A DNA stretch of 64,000 nt from Listeria cossartiae subsp. cossartiae (GCF_014224155.1 NZ_JAASUI010000001.1:744001-808000), one strand, 5' to 3'; shown: positions 1 through 8,945, counted from the first letter of the stretch. The notes: generated from the sequence alone by a model not told the origin. Program-made: numbers and translations.

Positions 1-1
1 A

Positions 2-379
2 CTTGTGATTTCGAGTCTTGTATTTATTTTCCGTTTCCAAGTGATGCATCTATTTAGTGACAGTCAAAGTGTGATAACGCTTGGTGTGCATATTATGGTT
101 GCGATGCTGATATCTTCTCTTTTCAGTGGATTTACGGGGCTGTTTACAAGTACTTTTCAAGCAATTGGTAAAGCTATTCCGGCTACGATTATGTCAGTTT
201 CACAGGGGATTATTTTTATTCCAGTAATTATTTTAGGGCAGCATTATTTCGGACTTATGGGCGTGATTTGGTCATTAACAACAACGGAAGTGCTTACATG
301 TTTAATCGGTGTGACACTATTCACAATCCATAATATTAAAATAGCTAGTAGCGCAAAAACGAAAGACTTAGCGGTTTAA
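2..379 (+). CDS. MATE-family multidrug/Na+ antiporter, C-terminal part (5' end outside window)
   Basis: This is the last ~125 codons of an integral membrane transporter whose start lies upstream of the window. The visible part is four hydrophobic segments separated by short loops, ending in a short basic tail. The phrase around 'FSGFTGLFTSTFQAIGKA' followed by 'GVIWSLTTTE' is typical of the last helices of MATE (NorM/DinF-like) exporters, which expel cationic drugs in exchange for Na+ or H+. The open frame runs back to base 2 without a stop, so the apparent GTG at base 5 is probably internal. No terminator is obvious before the promoter at ~401. Substrate cannot be inferred. Confidence 0.75.
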   Translation, partial: LVISSLVFIFRFQVMHLFSDSQSVITLGVHIMVAMLISSLFSGFTGLFTSTFQAIGKAIPATIMSVSQGIIFIPVIILGQHYFGLMGVIWSLTTTEVLTCLIGVTLFTIHNIKIASSAKTKDLAV

Positions 380-400
380 AAAGTTTGTGAGAAAAATTAG

Positions 401-430
401 TTGACGAGAAGTTCTAAATTATGGTATTAT
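401..430 (+). promoter_or_regulatory. sigma-A type promoter of the riboswitch/terC unit
   Basis: A TTGACG -35 (401-406) and a TATTAT -10 (425-430) are separated by 18 bp, with a TG extension just upstream of the -10. The position, about 25-30 bp before the riboswitch aptamer, fits transcription of the leader. Confidence 0.65.
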
Positions 431-454
431 TCTCTAGGTAATCATATATCGTTC

Positions 455-604
455 TTTGACAAATGTCAGAGGGGAGTAGCGCTGATTAGTTTTTAATCAG
501 GATAAAGTCGTCATTACATGATAGAGATATCATCGGTTTTATCACATTTAACTTTAAATGTTAGCGAGACCTTTGCCTTTACGGGCAGGTCTCGCTTTTT
601 TGTT
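455..604 (+). promoter_or_regulatory. yybP-ykoY (Mn2+) riboswitch with terminator expression platform
   Basis: The leader holds the conserved L1 block AGGGGAGTAGC (470-480), the internal block AAAGTCGTCA (~504-513) with its partner CGGTTTTAT, and the 3' block GCGAGACCTTTGCC (564-577). These are the signature elements of the yybP-ykoY aptamer. The 3' block is also the left arm of a strong terminator (564-572 pairs with 587-595, then a T run). The aptamer and terminator are therefore mutually exclusive. Known members bind Mn2+ and switch on TerC/MntP-type exporters, so high Mn2+ should allow read-through into the gene at 660. Confidence 0.9.
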
Positions 605-659
605 TCTTCAAAATAGGAGATCTTTGACATTTTAATAGAACAAAGGAGGAAAAGAATTA

Positions 660-1427
660 GTGGATACAGCAATGATTTTAGAGTACGGTTGGGTGTTACT
701 TGTCCTGATCGGTCTTGAGGGGATTTTAGCAGCAGATAATGCGGTCGTTATGGCTGTTATGGTCAAACATCTCCCAGATAAACAACAGAAAAAAGCGTTA
801 TTTTACGGATTAATGGGTGCCTTTGTTTTCCGTTTTGGCGCATTATTCTTAATTTCCTTTTTGGCAAATGTTTGGCAAGTTCAAGCGCTTGGTGCCGCAT
901 ATTTACTATATATTGCTATTAGTCATATTTGGAAACATGCAAAAGGAAAAGACGGAGAAAAAGAGAAGAAAGAAAAAGCTGGCTCTGGTTTTTGGATGAC
1001 CGTTCTAAAAGTAGAGATTGCAGATATAGCGTTTGCAATTGATTCCATGCTTGCCGCAGTTGCCCTTGCAATTACACTTCCAGAAACTGGTTGGGGTCAC
1101 ATTGGTGGGATTGATACTGGACAATTCGCGATTATGTTCTTAGGTGGACTTGTTGGCCTAATTATTATCCGTTTTGCTGCAACTCAATTTGTTAAATTAC
1201 TAAAAAGCTATCCGAGTCTCGAAACAGCCGCATTTTTAATTGTTGGTTGGGTAGGCGTGAAGCTGGTAATTTATACGTTAGCACATCCAAGTCTTGGGGT
1301 AATTCCACACAGCTTCCCTGAGTCAACGCTTTGGAAATTAATTTTCTGGGGTGTGATGATTCTTATTATTCTATGGGGATGGTTCGTTTCCTACCGTAGT
1401 AAGAAAAAAGCTGAAATAACTAAATAA
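660..1427 (+). CDS. TerC-family membrane protein (probable Mn2+ exporter), copy 1
   Basis: This is a 255-residue polytopic membrane protein of the TerC/YkoY/Alx family. The diagnostic 'EGILAADNAVVMAVMV' near the N-terminus and the mid-protein 'IADIAFAIDSMLAA' carry the acidic residues (E, D, N) thought to bind metal inside the membrane. Bacillus relatives (MeeF/MeeY, formerly YceF/YkoY) export Mn2+, in part to metallate secreted enzymes. The start is GTG at 660 with an AAAGGAGG site at 642-649. The Mn2+ riboswitch directly upstream strongly supports a role in manganese efflux. A paralogue follows 102 bp downstream. A charged loop rich in Lys/Glu lies between the two halves. Confidence 0.85.
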   Translation: MDTAMILEYGWVLLVLIGLEGILAADNAVVMAVMVKHLPDKQQKKALFYGLMGAFVFRFGALFLISFLANVWQVQALGAAYLLYIAISHIWKHAKGKDGEKEKKEKAGSGFWMTVLKVEIADIAFAIDSMLAAVALAITLPETGWGHIGGIDTGQFAIMFLGGLVGLIIIRFAATQFVKLLKSYPSLETAAFLIVGWVGVKLVIYTLAHPSLGVIPHSFPESTLWKLIFWGVMILIILWGWFVSYRSKKKAEITK

Positions 1428-1436
1428 GTTTTAACT

Positions 1437-1470
1437 AACCAGAAGTGCATGATTGTACTTCTGGTTTTAC
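1437..1470 (+). terminator. hairpin between the two terC copies
   Basis: A perfect 10-bp stem (1437-1446 with 1457-1466) is followed by a short TTTT run. It would end, or partly attenuate, transcription between the paralogues. Confidence 0.6.
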
Positions 1471-1529
1471 ATACAACCAGATGCTGAAATCACAATTTTA
1501 TGATAGAGTAGAAGGATGGTGAATGAGGA

Positions 1530-2297
1530 ATGGATGTTTCTATTTGGGGCGAATACGCGTTAGTTTTCCTTGTTTTAGTTGTGTTAGAAGGAATTCTTTC
1601 CGCAGATAATGCCGTAGTTATGGCAGTTATTGTCAAAGGTTTACCGCACGATAAGCAACGAAAAGCCTTATTTTATGGGTTAGTTGGCGCGTTTGTTTTC
1701 CGTTTTGTTGCACTATTTTTAATTTCATTTTTAGTAAAAATATGGGAAATACAAGCCATTGGTGCTGTGTACTTATTGTATTTAGCAATTAAGCATATGT
1801 GGCGCCTTAAAAAAGGTAAACAAGAAGAAGTTAAAGAAACATCAGAAGCCAAATCAACGTCCTTTTGGGGTGTCGTTGCTCGTGTGGAATTGACGGATAT
1901 CGCTTTTGCACTAGATTCGATGTTAGCGGCAGCGGCACTGGTTGTTACTTTGCCAGATTTAGGGAATTTTGATATTGGAGGAATGAACGGTGGGCAATTT
2001 ATCGTGATGTTCCTTGGTGGTATCGCAGGACTTGTCGTTATTCGTTTTGCGGCCACACAGGTGGTTAAATTATTAGAGCGTTACCCTACACTTGAAACAG
2101 CAGCGTTTTTAATTGTTGGTTGGGTAGGTGTGAAAATGGCGGTTCTAACGCTAGCACATCCTTCCGTAGCAATTATTCCAGAAGATTTTCCAGATTCAGC
2201 CGTTTGGAAGCTGACATTCTGGTCGGTTATGATAATAATAGGTTTGGGTGGTTATATCATTGCGAGAAAAAAAGAGAAGAAAACCAAAAGAGTTTGA
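1530..2297 (+). CDS. TerC-family membrane protein, copy 2
   Basis: This 255-residue protein is collinear with the preceding one, sharing 'EGILSADNAVVMAVIV', 'LTDIAFALDSMLAA' and 'LETAAFLIVGWVGVK', and clearly arose by tandem duplication. Residues expected to coordinate metal are kept, so it is probably a second divalent metal (Mn2+) exporter working at the membrane. It starts with ATG at 1530; the ribosome binding site (GAAGG at ~1511) is weaker than in copy 1. It has no riboswitch of its own and sits behind the hairpin at 1437-1470, so its expression may differ from copy 1. Its 3' end overlaps the likely start of the potassium transporter gene. Confidence 0.82.
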   Translation: MDVSIWGEYALVFLVLVVLEGILSADNAVVMAVIVKGLPHDKQRKALFYGLVGAFVFRFVALFLISFLVKIWEIQAIGAVYLLYLAIKHMWRLKKGKQEEVKETSEAKSTSFWGVVARVELTDIAFALDSMLAAAALVVTLPDLGNFDIGGMNGGQFIVMFLGGIAGLVVIRFAATQVVKLLERYPTLETAAFLIVGWVGVKMAVLTLAHPSVAIIPEDFPDSAVWKLTFWSVMIIIGLGGYIIARKKEKKTKRV

Positions 2298-3675
2298 ATA
2301 TGATCAGGAAGTAAAACTACGCAGAAGATTAAAGCTTGTTTTGGCACGCATGACGCCAGTTCAAGTTATTATTGCGTATTATTTTCTGGCGGTGACGATT
2401 TCTACCATCGTACTCAGCTTACCGTTTACTTTACAAAAAGGGGTAAAGGTATCGTTTATTGATACACTTTTTACGGCGGCGAGTTCGGTGAGTGTTACTG
2501 GTTTAACGACAGTAGATGTAAGTCAGACCTATAGTACGGCCGGAATTTGGGTGTTAATGGCGATTTTCCAAATTGGTGGACTTGGTGTCATGATGATTAG
2601 TACGTTTTTCTACTTGATTTTAAAAAGACGGATTGGTTTAAAACAGCGCCAATTAATTATGACGGATACAAATCAGTTTACTATGAGCGGGATGGTGCGG
2701 ATGCTCCGTGAAATCCTTGTTTTAATTTTTGGTATTGAGCTAATTGGAGCGCTGATTTTAGGGATTTACTTCATTCCGCTCTATCCGAATTTTTGGGATG
2801 CGATGTTCCAAGGGCTATATAACTCAGTCTCACTAGTAACCAACGCGGGTGTCGACATTACAGGCAAGTCATTAATGCCATTCGCGAATGATTATTTCGT
2901 TCAGTTTATTTCGATTTTATTAATCATTGCTGGGGCGATTGGTTTCCCAGTGTTGCTTGAGACACGCCGATTTTTATTTGAGAAAAACACATTGATTCCG
3001 TTCCGTTTTTCCTTATTTGTTAAAGTGACGACGCTAACTTACTTTGTTCTTTTGATTGGTGGGGGGCTGTTGATTTGGTTGTTTGAATATCAGCATTTCT
3101 TTAGTGGGCATAGTTGGGACTACGGGTTCTTTAATTCGATGTTCTTATCGGCAACATCACGAAGCGCGGGGCTGCAAACGATTGATAGTGGCGCATTGTC
3201 GGTATCGACGTTACTACTCGTTTCTTTCCTCATGTTCATCGGTGCTTCCCCAAGTTCTGTTGGGGGCGGGATACGAACGACAACGTTTGCGATTACGATT
3301 TTATTTATTTATTCGGTTATTCGTGGTCGGAAACATGTCTACATTTTTGGACGGGAACTGCATCAGGAAGATGTGCGGAAATCGCTCGCTGTCACGTTAG
3401 TAGCAGGGTTCGTAAGTATTTCTTCCATTGTTATTTTAATGCAAACGGAAACCGCCTCGCTCATTGCCGTCATTTTTGAAGTGTTCTCGGCATTTGGTAC
3501 GACTGGACTTTCGGTAGGCTTAACACCAGATTTATCCACACCAGGTAAATTAATTATTATTGTGTTGATGTTTATCGGTCGGGTAGGAATTATGTATTCG
3601 ATGCTTAGCTTGCGAAATAAAAACCAGCCTAAAAATGCGATTCGTTTACCAAAAGAGAAAATTATTACTGGTTAA
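2260..3675 (+). CDS. ktrD: Trk/Ktr-type K+ channel subunit (KtrB/KtrD family)
   Basis: This membrane subunit of a K+ uptake system belongs to the TrkH/KtrB superfamily, in which four M1-P-M2 repeats surround the pore. The four filter glycines can be seen as 'VTGLT', 'NAGVD', 'SAGLQ' and 'TTGLS'. 'PSSVGGG' near the middle is the gating loop. Ktr channels need a soluble RCK subunit; a KtrC homologue is encoded at 30667-31326, and this gene corresponds to what the Listeria literature calls KtrD. The start is uncertain: TTG 2260 with GGGTGG upstream is preferred, but GTG 2248 or ATG 2350 are possible. With the first two choices it overlaps the terC copy 2 stop, which suggests co-transcription. 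Confidence 0.82.
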   Translation: MREKKRRKPKEFEYDQEVKLRRRLKLVLARMTPVQVIIAYYFLAVTISTIVLSLPFTLQKGVKVSFIDTLFTAASSVSVTGLTTVDVSQTYSTAGIWVLMAIFQIGGLGVMMISTFFYLILKRRIGLKQRQLIMTDTNQFTMSGMVRMLREILVLIFGIELIGALILGIYFIPLYPNFWDAMFQGLYNSVSLVTNAGVDITGKSLMPFANDYFVQFISILLIIAGAIGFPVLLETRRFLFEKNTLIPFRFSLFVKVTTLTYFVLLIGGGLLIWLFEYQHFFSGHSWDYGFFNSMFLSATSRSAGLQTIDSGALSVSTLLLVSFLMFIGASPSSVGGGIRTTTFAITILFIYSVIRGRKHVYIFGRELHQEDVRKSLAVTLVAGFVSISSIVILMQTETASLIAVIFEVFSAFGTTGLSVGLTPDLSTPGKLIIIVLMFIGRVGIMYSMLSLRNKNQPKNAIRLPKEKIITG

Positions 3676-3680
3676 ATCAA

Positions 3681-3716
3681 AAAGTCATTCTGCTAACTAC
3701 AGAATGGCTTTTTTCG
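3681..3716 (+). terminator. terminator after ktrD
   Basis: A 10-bp stem (3683-3692 with 3700-3709) is followed by a T run. An A run on the left side could make it work for the opposite strand too. Confidence 0.75.
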
Positions 3717-3722
3717 TGCATT

Positions 3723-3755
3723 AAAAACCCCTTGATCAAAACGACCAAGAGGTTA
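3723..3755 (-). terminator. terminator after the DUF4064-like gene
   Basis: On the minus strand a ~10-bp stem containing G-U pairs (CCTCTTGGTC with GATCAAGGGG) runs into TTTTT, just past the stop at 3760. Confidence 0.7.
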
Positions 3756-3759
3756 CTAA

Positions 3760-4128
3760 TTAATAATTTGATTTTGGAACTGGTCTTCTGAAAATTCCCA
3801 TTAAACCAGTTAAAGTGATTAAGATTCCTGATACAATCCAAGCAGTTCCGATAACGAAGAAAAGTACGATACCGATAACGACTAAGATAACACCCCAACC
3901 ACGTGGCGCTGATTTGATCAAGAGGGAAGCAATTAAAGCAACAACCGATGCGATTAATGTAATCCACCCAAGATTTTCTAACTCATTACCTAATTCACCT
4001 GGCAAATAAGTAAACGTCTGTATATAATCTGTGACGGAATCTCCATAGTTAATAATCCAAAAGCCAACTAAAATCCCAATGATAGAGCCAATTAATCCGA
4101 TGATAATTTCTGGTTTTCTTGAACCCAT
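3760..4128 (-). CDS. small four-helix membrane protein, DUF4064-like
   Basis: This 122-residue protein has about four transmembrane helices and a short basic C-terminal tail. It starts 'MGSRKPEIIIGLIGSIIGI' and has a conserved 'GWGVILVVIGIVLFFV' helix. This arrangement resembles the DUF4064 membrane proteins common in Listeria and other Firmicutes, which have no established function. A strong AAGGAGG sits seven bases before the ATG. It lies alone between its own terminator and the acyltransferase gene, with the start of this gene only 30 bp from the end of that gene, so read-through from upstream is possible. No enzymatic motif is visible. Confidence 0.6.
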   Translation of the reverse strand: MGSRKPEIIIGLIGSIIGILVGFWIINYGDSVTDYIQTFTYLPGELGNELENLGWITLIASVVALIASLLIKSAPRGWGVILVVIGIVLFFVIGTAWIVSGILITLTGLMGIFRRPVPKSNY

Positions 4129-4157
4129 ATTAAAACCTCCTTTTTCTAGCTATACGT

Positions 4158-5189
4158 TTAATAACTTTCCCGTTTTACTAAGCGGCTAAACACATCCCGC
4201 AGCATCGATACCCTAAGTTCAATCACCGGCTGGACGACCGTTTTTACCAATCGGCTGGACAGCAACACCGTTAAGGCAAAGGTAATGATAAATAGTAGTA
4301 AAAATGTGGAAGGGTTATATTGAAAGTCAGTCTGGCCACCTTCACGAAAAAATTTAATAAAGAAGCCATGTAACAAATAAACATATAACGTATTTTTACC
4401 CCATTTAGTGAAAAATAACCTTTTTCGAGGAATAAAACTGAAGAAAGCGGCAATCGAAGCAAAACTAATGAAATACACAAGCGCCCGTATAAATAGACCG
4501 AGCGACTTCACTTCCACAAAGTTCGCATAAGGTTTAGAGCCTAAAAACCACTTATCATTTAAGTTAGGATGAAGCGTGATAAAGGATAAAAGTAAAACAA
4601 TGAAAATTCCCCCAAGAATCATAGCAAAATGTGTTTTAAGATAGTAAAAATGTTCTTTCCTTAGAAAATAACCAACTAAGAAAAACGGGAAAAATACAAG
4701 TGTCCGAGATAAACTCAAATAACCCCCAATAATATCAAAATATCCAGCTACTAACCCAATAAAAAGAGCAATACTTATCGACTTCCACGGCTTAATTTTT
4801 GCAAAAACAAAAAGCATTAAATTCCAGAAAAACAAACTAAGTAAAAACCAAAGTGACCACTCTGGATCAAGTAGTTTAATAGAAAGGCTGTCTTTACTTA
4901 AAAGAAAATAATAAAAAATACTATATATTAGCTGAAAAAACACATAAGGTAAAATGAGCTTTTTCATCGTCTTTTTTAAATAACCAGGCTTACCAAAACT
5001 TTTAGCGAAAAATCCGGATATTAGCACGAAAGCAGGCATGTGAAACGTGTAGATATAAATATAAAGCACACGGACACCCGCATAATCCGCGATAAATGTT
5101 TGGAGAAAATGCCCGAAAACTACTAGAAAAATTAGAATAAACTTGGCATTGTCGAAATAACTTTCCCGCTTTAAGGCGGTTTGTTCCAT
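4158..5189 (-). CDS. acyltransferase 3 (OafA/NodX-like) membrane protein
   Basis: This is a 343-residue protein with about ten hydrophobic segments. The N-terminal 'FDNAKFILIFLVVFGHFL' contains the conserved His of acyltransferase family 3, and 'PAFVLISGFFAKS' is the second family hallmark. Such proteins move acyl groups (often acetyl) across the membrane onto surface polysaccharide, peptidoglycan or exported small molecules. No SGNH extracellular domain is attached, so the acceptor cannot be guessed. Start is the ATG at 5189. The upstream 185 bp separates it from the divergent ogt gene. Confidence 0.78.
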   Translation of the reverse strand: MEQTALKRESYFDNAKFILIFLVVFGHFLQTFIADYAGVRVLYIYIYTFHMPAFVLISGFFAKSFGKPGYLKKTMKKLILPYVFFQLIYSIFYYFLLSKDSLSIKLLDPEWSLWFLLSLFFWNLMLFVFAKIKPWKSISIALFIGLVAGYFDIIGGYLSLSRTLVFFPFFLVGYFLRKEHFYYLKTHFAMILGGIFIVLLLSFITLHPNLNDKWFLGSKPYANFVEVKSLGLFIRALVYFISFASIAAFFSFIPRKRLFFTKWGKNTLYVYLLHGFFIKFFREGGQTDFQYNPSTFLLLFIITFALTVLLSSRLVKTVVQPVIELRVSMLRDVFSRLVKRESY

Positions 5190-5311
5190 AAAAAACAGTC
5201 CTTTCTATTCTATGTTGACAAACTATTGTTTATTTTACCCTGAATTCTGTAACGCTTATCCAACAGTTAAGTAACAAAAAGTATCAAATATTAACAGGGC
5301 ATGACAGCTAG

Positions 5312-5340
5312 TTGCGAATGGAAGAGGGACGTGCTATCTT
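5312..5340 (+). promoter_or_regulatory. probable ogt promoter
   Basis: TTGCGA (5312-5317), a 17-bp spacer and TATCTT (5335-5340), with an extended -10 TGC, lie 35 bp before the ogt start codon. Confidence 0.5.
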
Positions 5341-5374
5341 TAGAATAATAACTTAAGAGGAGAGGAGCGACAGA

Positions 5375-5854
5375 ATGCTAAAACAACAAAAATCATCGCC
5401 AGTGGGTGATTTATTTATAACTATTGATGAAAAGTGGATTAGGAATATTTCGTATGACGAGCCAAAAAATTGGGAACTTCTAGAAGGAACTATAATAGAA
5501 AAAGAACTTTTTCAAGCATTAACTACCCAACTAGATGACTATTTTGAAGGCAAGAGAGAGCATTTTGATTTGCCGGTGCTCCTTAAAGGAACCGATTTTC
5601 AACAAAAGGTTTGGCAAGCATTGAGTGAAATTCCGTATGGGGTTGTTGTGAGTTATAAAGATATTGCGATTTCAGCAGGTAGCCCTAAAGCTGTGCAAGC
5701 AGTAGGGCAAGCGAATCGCGCTAATCCAATTCCGATTATTATTCCATGTCACAGATGTGTGAAAAGTAATGGAGAGCTTGGGGGCTATAATGGGGCGGAT
5801 GTAGATAAGAAACAATATTTACTTGCATTAGAAAAAGGCTTGAGTTTAAGTTAA
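5375..5854 (+). CDS. ogt: methylated-DNA--protein-cysteine methyltransferase
   Basis: This cytoplasmic suicide repair enzyme transfers alkyl groups from O6-alkylguanine (and O4-alkylthymine) to its own cysteine. The active-site motif PCHRC is present with the acceptor at Cys125, preceded by the DNA-binding helix region 'PKAVQAVGQANRANP' that carries the arginine finger. The 159-residue length is normal for Ogt-type proteins, without an Ada regulatory domain. It has a good AGAGGAGAGGAG ribosome binding site and its own promoter. The stop codon falls inside the terminator shared with the convergent clpE gene. Confidence 0.93.
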   Translation: MLKQQKSSPVGDLFITIDEKWIRNISYDEPKNWELLEGTIIEKELFQALTTQLDDYFEGKREHFDLPVLLKGTDFQQKVWQALSEIPYGVVVSYKDIAISAGSPKAVQAVGQANRANPIPIIIPCHRCVKSNGELGGYNGADVDKKQYLLALEKGLSLS

Positions 5855-5872
5855 CTCAAGCCTTTTTTATTA
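5833..5872. terminator. bidirectional terminator, ogt/clpE
   Basis: A perfect 14-bp stem (5833-5846 with 5853-5866) is flanked by A and T runs. The right arm includes the ogt stop codon, and the clpE stop lies at its edge. Confidence 0.85.
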
Positions 5873-8050
5873 CACTGTTACTTGTTCTGTTATAGTAATT
5901 TCTTTATTATCGTTAAGGGTTGCAACGAGATGTTTTGCTTCTGGTTGTTCAATTAAACTGTCGGCAATGGCATCTTCTAGGTGTTCTTGGATAGTCCGGC
6001 GTAGTGGTCGTGCTCCGAATTTAGGGTCATAACCAAGGTCAATCAAATGTTCTTTTACTTCTTTAGAAACATCGATTGTCACATCTTCTTGAGCGAGCAT
6101 TTCATTTAAATCAACGAGCATTAAGTCGATGATTTGTACTAAATCGTCTTTTTCTAGGGATTTAAATTCAATGACGCTGTCTAGACGGTTTAAGAATTCT
6201 GGTTTGAAGTATGCGCCTAATTTTGCTAAGATGTCAGAACCTTTTTCAAGTTTTGATTCGGTTGTTGTATTAAAGCCGACAGAAGCTTCTGTGTCAGTTG
6301 CGCCAGCGTTACTTGTCATAATGATGACTGTATCTTTAAAGCTCACTGTACGTCCTTGTGAATCAGTTAGTCGACCGTCTTCTAAAATTTGCAGGAACAT
6401 ATGTTGAACGTCTGGATGTGCTTTTTCAATTTCGTCTAAAAGAATAATGCTATAAGGATTGCGACGAACTTTTTCTGTTAATTGACCAGCTTCTTCGTGA
6501 CCAACATAGCCTGGAGGAGAACCGATTAATTTAGAGACGCTATGTTTTTCCATGAATTCACTCATATCTAAACGAATCATCGCTTCACTAGTACCGAAAA
6601 GTTCACGAGCAAGTGTGCGACCAAGTTCTGTTTTTCCGACCCCAGTTGGTCCAACGAATAGGAAGGAGCCAATTGGTCGGTTTTTCGATTTGAGGCCGAC
6701 GCGGCTACGGCGAATCGCTTTAGCAACTTTTTTCACAGCATCTTCTTGACCAATTACTTTACCAGTTAAGTTGCTCTCTAAGTTTTTCATTTTGGATTGT
6801 TCGTCTTCTTGTAAACGTCCTACTGGAATGCCAGTTTTTTCCTCAATGATTGCTTGGATGTCGGATGCTTGGATGACTGGGCGTTCTGAGAATGAGTTGC
6901 TTGTTTTGTTTTCTTCTAGTCGAGTAATTTCGTCCCGAACTTTGGCTGCTTTTTCGTAGTCTTCCATTTGAAGAGCTTGATTTTTTTCGTCTTCTAAACG
7001 GGCAACGCGTTCGCTCACAGTGTTTTCGTCTAGTTTTTCAATAGATAGATTGTATTTGGAACCAACTTCATCCATTAAATCGATGGCTTTATCTGGTAAA
7101 TGACGATCTTGGATGTAACGAGCGCTTAATTCAACTGCAGCTGATAATGCTTCTGGTGAATAAACGACTTCATGGAAATCTTCGTATTTTGGTTTTAAAC
7201 CATTTAAAATAGTTAGCGTTTCTTTTGTGGATGGTTCATTTACTGTCACTGGTTGGAAACGACGCTCAAGTGCGGCATCTTTTTCGATAGTGCGGTACTC
7301 TTTTAGTGTTGTTGCACCAATCATTTGTAAGTCACCACGTGCGAGTGCTGGTTTTAAAATGTTGCCAGCATCCATCGAACCCTCTGCGGAACCAGCGCCA
7401 ACGATTGTATGGACTTCATCGATAAAGAGAATCGTGTTTTTACGTTCTTGAAGCTCTTTAATTAGTTGTTTCATACGTTCTTCAAATTGACCACGGATAC
7501 CTGTCCCAGAAACAAGGGAAGCCACATCGAGCAAAATAACTTCTTTGTTCATTAGTTTGCTTGGAACATTTCCTGCGACAATCGCATTTGCAAGTCCTTC
7601 GACAACGGCAGTTTTACCAACACCTGGTTCACCAATGAGAACAGGGTTGTTTTTATTCCGGCGATTCAAAATTTCAATGACACGTTTAATTTCTTTGTCA
7701 CGACCGATGACTGGATCTAATTGATCATTTTTCGCCATATCGGTTAAATTTGTCCCGAATTCATCTAGTAAACCATTTCCACCGCCACTAGTTTGTGTTT
7801 GTACTTGTGGATTTGCTTGGCTTCTTTGTTCGCGGCCAGCTTGGTTTGCTGCAGCGCCACTTAATTGACGGAAAATATCATCAAACGGAGAGCCGCCAGT
7901 ATTTGGAAATTCATTCGCGCCAAAGTTTGCTTGATTTCTAACTTCGGCATAACAAGAGGCACAAAGCGGCATTTCTACACGCTTGCCATTAATATTCATA
8001 TATAGTTGGATAGTTGCTTGATTTTGATTACATTTTTCACAGTTCATCAT
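5870..8050 (-). CDS. clpE: ATP-dependent Clp protease ATPase subunit ClpE
   Basis: This is an HSP100 unfoldase of 726 residues. The N-terminus has the ClpE-specific zinc finger, with CxxC pairs at Cys4/Cys7 and Cys30/Cys33. It is followed by AAA+ domain 1 (Walker A GEPGVGKT), a UVR-like coiled linker ('[12 protein letters not shown]') and AAA+ domain 2 (Walker A GPTGVGKT, sensor 'NRLD'). It hands misfolded proteins to ClpP and in Firmicutes is strongly heat induced. The promoter carries CtsR operators, described separately. In Listeria ClpE also affects septation and virulence (known for L. monocytogenes). AAGGAGG precedes the start codon. The gene is monocistronic between its promoter and the ogt/clpE terminator. 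Confidence 0.95.
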   Translation of the reverse strand: MMNCEKCNQNQATIQLYMNINGKRVEMPLCASCYAEVRNQANFGANEFPNTGGSPFDDIFRQLSGAAANQAGREQRSQANPQVQTQTSGGGNGLLDEFGTNLTDMAKNDQLDPVIGRDKEIKRVIEILNRRNKNNPVLIGEPGVGKTAVVEGLANAIVAGNVPSKLMNKEVILLDVASLVSGTGIRGQFEERMKQLIKELQERKNTILFIDEVHTIVGAGSAEGSMDAGNILKPALARGDLQMIGATTLKEYRTIEKDAALERRFQPVTVNEPSTKETLTILNGLKPKYEDFHEVVYSPEALSAAVELSARYIQDRHLPDKAIDLMDEVGSKYNLSIEKLDENTVSERVARLEDEKNQALQMEDYEKAAKVRDEITRLEENKTSNSFSERPVIQASDIQAIIEEKTGIPVGRLQEDEQSKMKNLESNLTGKVIGQEDAVKKVAKAIRRSRVGLKSKNRPIGSFLFVGPTGVGKTELGRTLARELFGTSEAMIRLDMSEFMEKHSVSKLIGSPPGYVGHEEAGQLTEKVRRNPYSIILLDEIEKAHPDVQHMFLQILEDGRLTDSQGRTVSFKDTVIIMTSNAGATDTEASVGFNTTTESKLEKGSDILAKLGAYFKPEFLNRLDSVIEFKSLEKDDLVQIIDLMLVDLNEMLAQEDVTIDVSKEVKEHLIDLGYDPKFGARPLRRTIQEHLEDAIADSLIEQPEAKHLVATLNDNKEITITEQVTV

Positions 8051-8091
8051 TAATTTCCTCCTTTTAAAAATGAGAAATGAAAGGTCTTGAC

Positions 8092-8147
8092 TTTGACTAT
8101 ATTTGACCTTATGAATCTATTATATACTGACCTATTTTGACTTTCAA
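8092..8147 (-). promoter_or_regulatory. clpE promoter with two CtsR operators
   Basis: Read on the minus strand, a sigma-A promoter TTGAAA (8142-8147), 17 bp, TATAAT (8119-8124) is overlapped by one CtsR heptad pair at 8126-8142 (AGTCAAA-N3-GGTCAGT). A second, near-perfect pair lies downstream of the start point at 8092-8108 (GGTCAAA-N3-AGTCAAA). The CtsR consensus is two GGTCAAA-like heptads three bases apart. Binding would block both RNA polymerase access and escape. Confidence 0.88.
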
Positions 8148-8170
8148 GTATTTTGCTTCAAATTTTTGTG

Positions 8171-8200
8171 AAAAAAAACACCCCTGTAAAAGGAGTGTTT
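8171..8200 (-). terminator. terminator after the CPBP gene
   Basis: On the minus strand, a hairpin (AACACTCCT with AGGGGTGTT) is followed by eight T residues, just after the stop at 8212. Confidence 0.8.
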
Positions 8201-8211
8201 CTGGGTTATTT

Positions 8212-8823
8212 TTAATAAATTGGTAGTGCCGCGAGTAGTAAAAAGGCAAAGGTTAAATGCGACATATACAACATCAGTAGGCTTGGACGATACGAATACA
8301 TAATGTTCCATGCGAGAGATGCAACAAAAATACCAATAATAGCCGCAAAATTACCACTTGGAAGCATCATCGCCATACAAAGTAACGCTCCAAAAATGTT
8401 AGAAAACCATGGATTAAAATAATGGTTTAACCGTTTCAATACAAAGCCACGCCAGAAAACTTCCTCACCAGGGATAATAGCGACAATCAGTAGCAACCAA
8501 ATCACCCATGAATGCGTCGAATACTTATTAAAAGCAGCTTCCACAGAATTATCTAGACCACCTGGCATTACTTTTAGAATAAAGGCGCCTATGTAAAAAA
8601 TAATATAAAGGACAATTCCGGAAAAAATTCCTGGTAAAATGCCTTTAACGAACGAAAATTCCTTTTTTAAATCATCATTAAAAATCACAAAACTAAGTAA
8701 AAATAACATCCCAGCTCCATATAGATACCAAAAAACACGAGGGAACTGATAGGTTAATATAACAAGTAGGGCGCATAAAATGAGTCCCAGTACAAGTTTA
8801 TAATCGATCTTGATGCTCTTCAA
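8212..8823 (-). CDS. CPBP-family intramembrane metalloprotease
   Basis: This 203-residue protein has about six or seven transmembrane helices. The motif EEVFWRG near residue 118 is the CPBP (CAAX protease and bacteriocin-processing/immunity, 'Abi') glutamate pair; a later 'NIFGALLCMAMM' helix aligns with the second motif but shows no His there. Family members cleave membrane-anchored peptides or act in bacteriocin self-protection. No bacteriocin gene is visible nearby, so the substrate is unknown. The start is a TTG at 8823 with GAGGTG nine bases upstream, since no in-frame ATG precedes the first helix. It has its own terminator. Confidence 0.72.
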   Translation of the reverse strand: MKSIKIDYKLVLGLILCALLVILTYQFPRVFWYLYGAGMLFLLSFVIFNDDLKKEFSFVKGILPGIFSGIVLYIIFYIGAFILKVMPGGLDNSVEAAFNKYSTHSWVIWLLLIVAIIPGEEVFWRGFVLKRLNHYFNPWFSNIFGALLCMAMMLPSGNFAAIIGIFVASLAWNIMYSYRPSLLMLYMSHLTFAFLLLAALPIY

Positions 8824-8917
8824 AATACTTTACACCTCTTCTTAACAATTACTTCTCATACTACTTTAAAACAAATGAAATCGTTTGGCAACAATTAAAC
8901 AAAAGATAAGATAAAAG

Positions 8918-8945
8918 TTGTGCAATTTAATAAATCCTATATAAT
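8918..8945 (+). promoter_or_regulatory. promoter of the carotenoid-type membrane gene
   Basis: TTGTGC (8918-8923), 16 bp and TATAAT (8940-8945) lie 23 bp before the start codon at 8969, which has ATAGGAGTGG as ribosome binding site. Confidence 0.6.

Noticed and set aside
1673..2056. 127-codon open frame antisense to terC copy 2
   Set aside because: It mirrors the hydrophobic coding pattern of the real gene and has no start signal.
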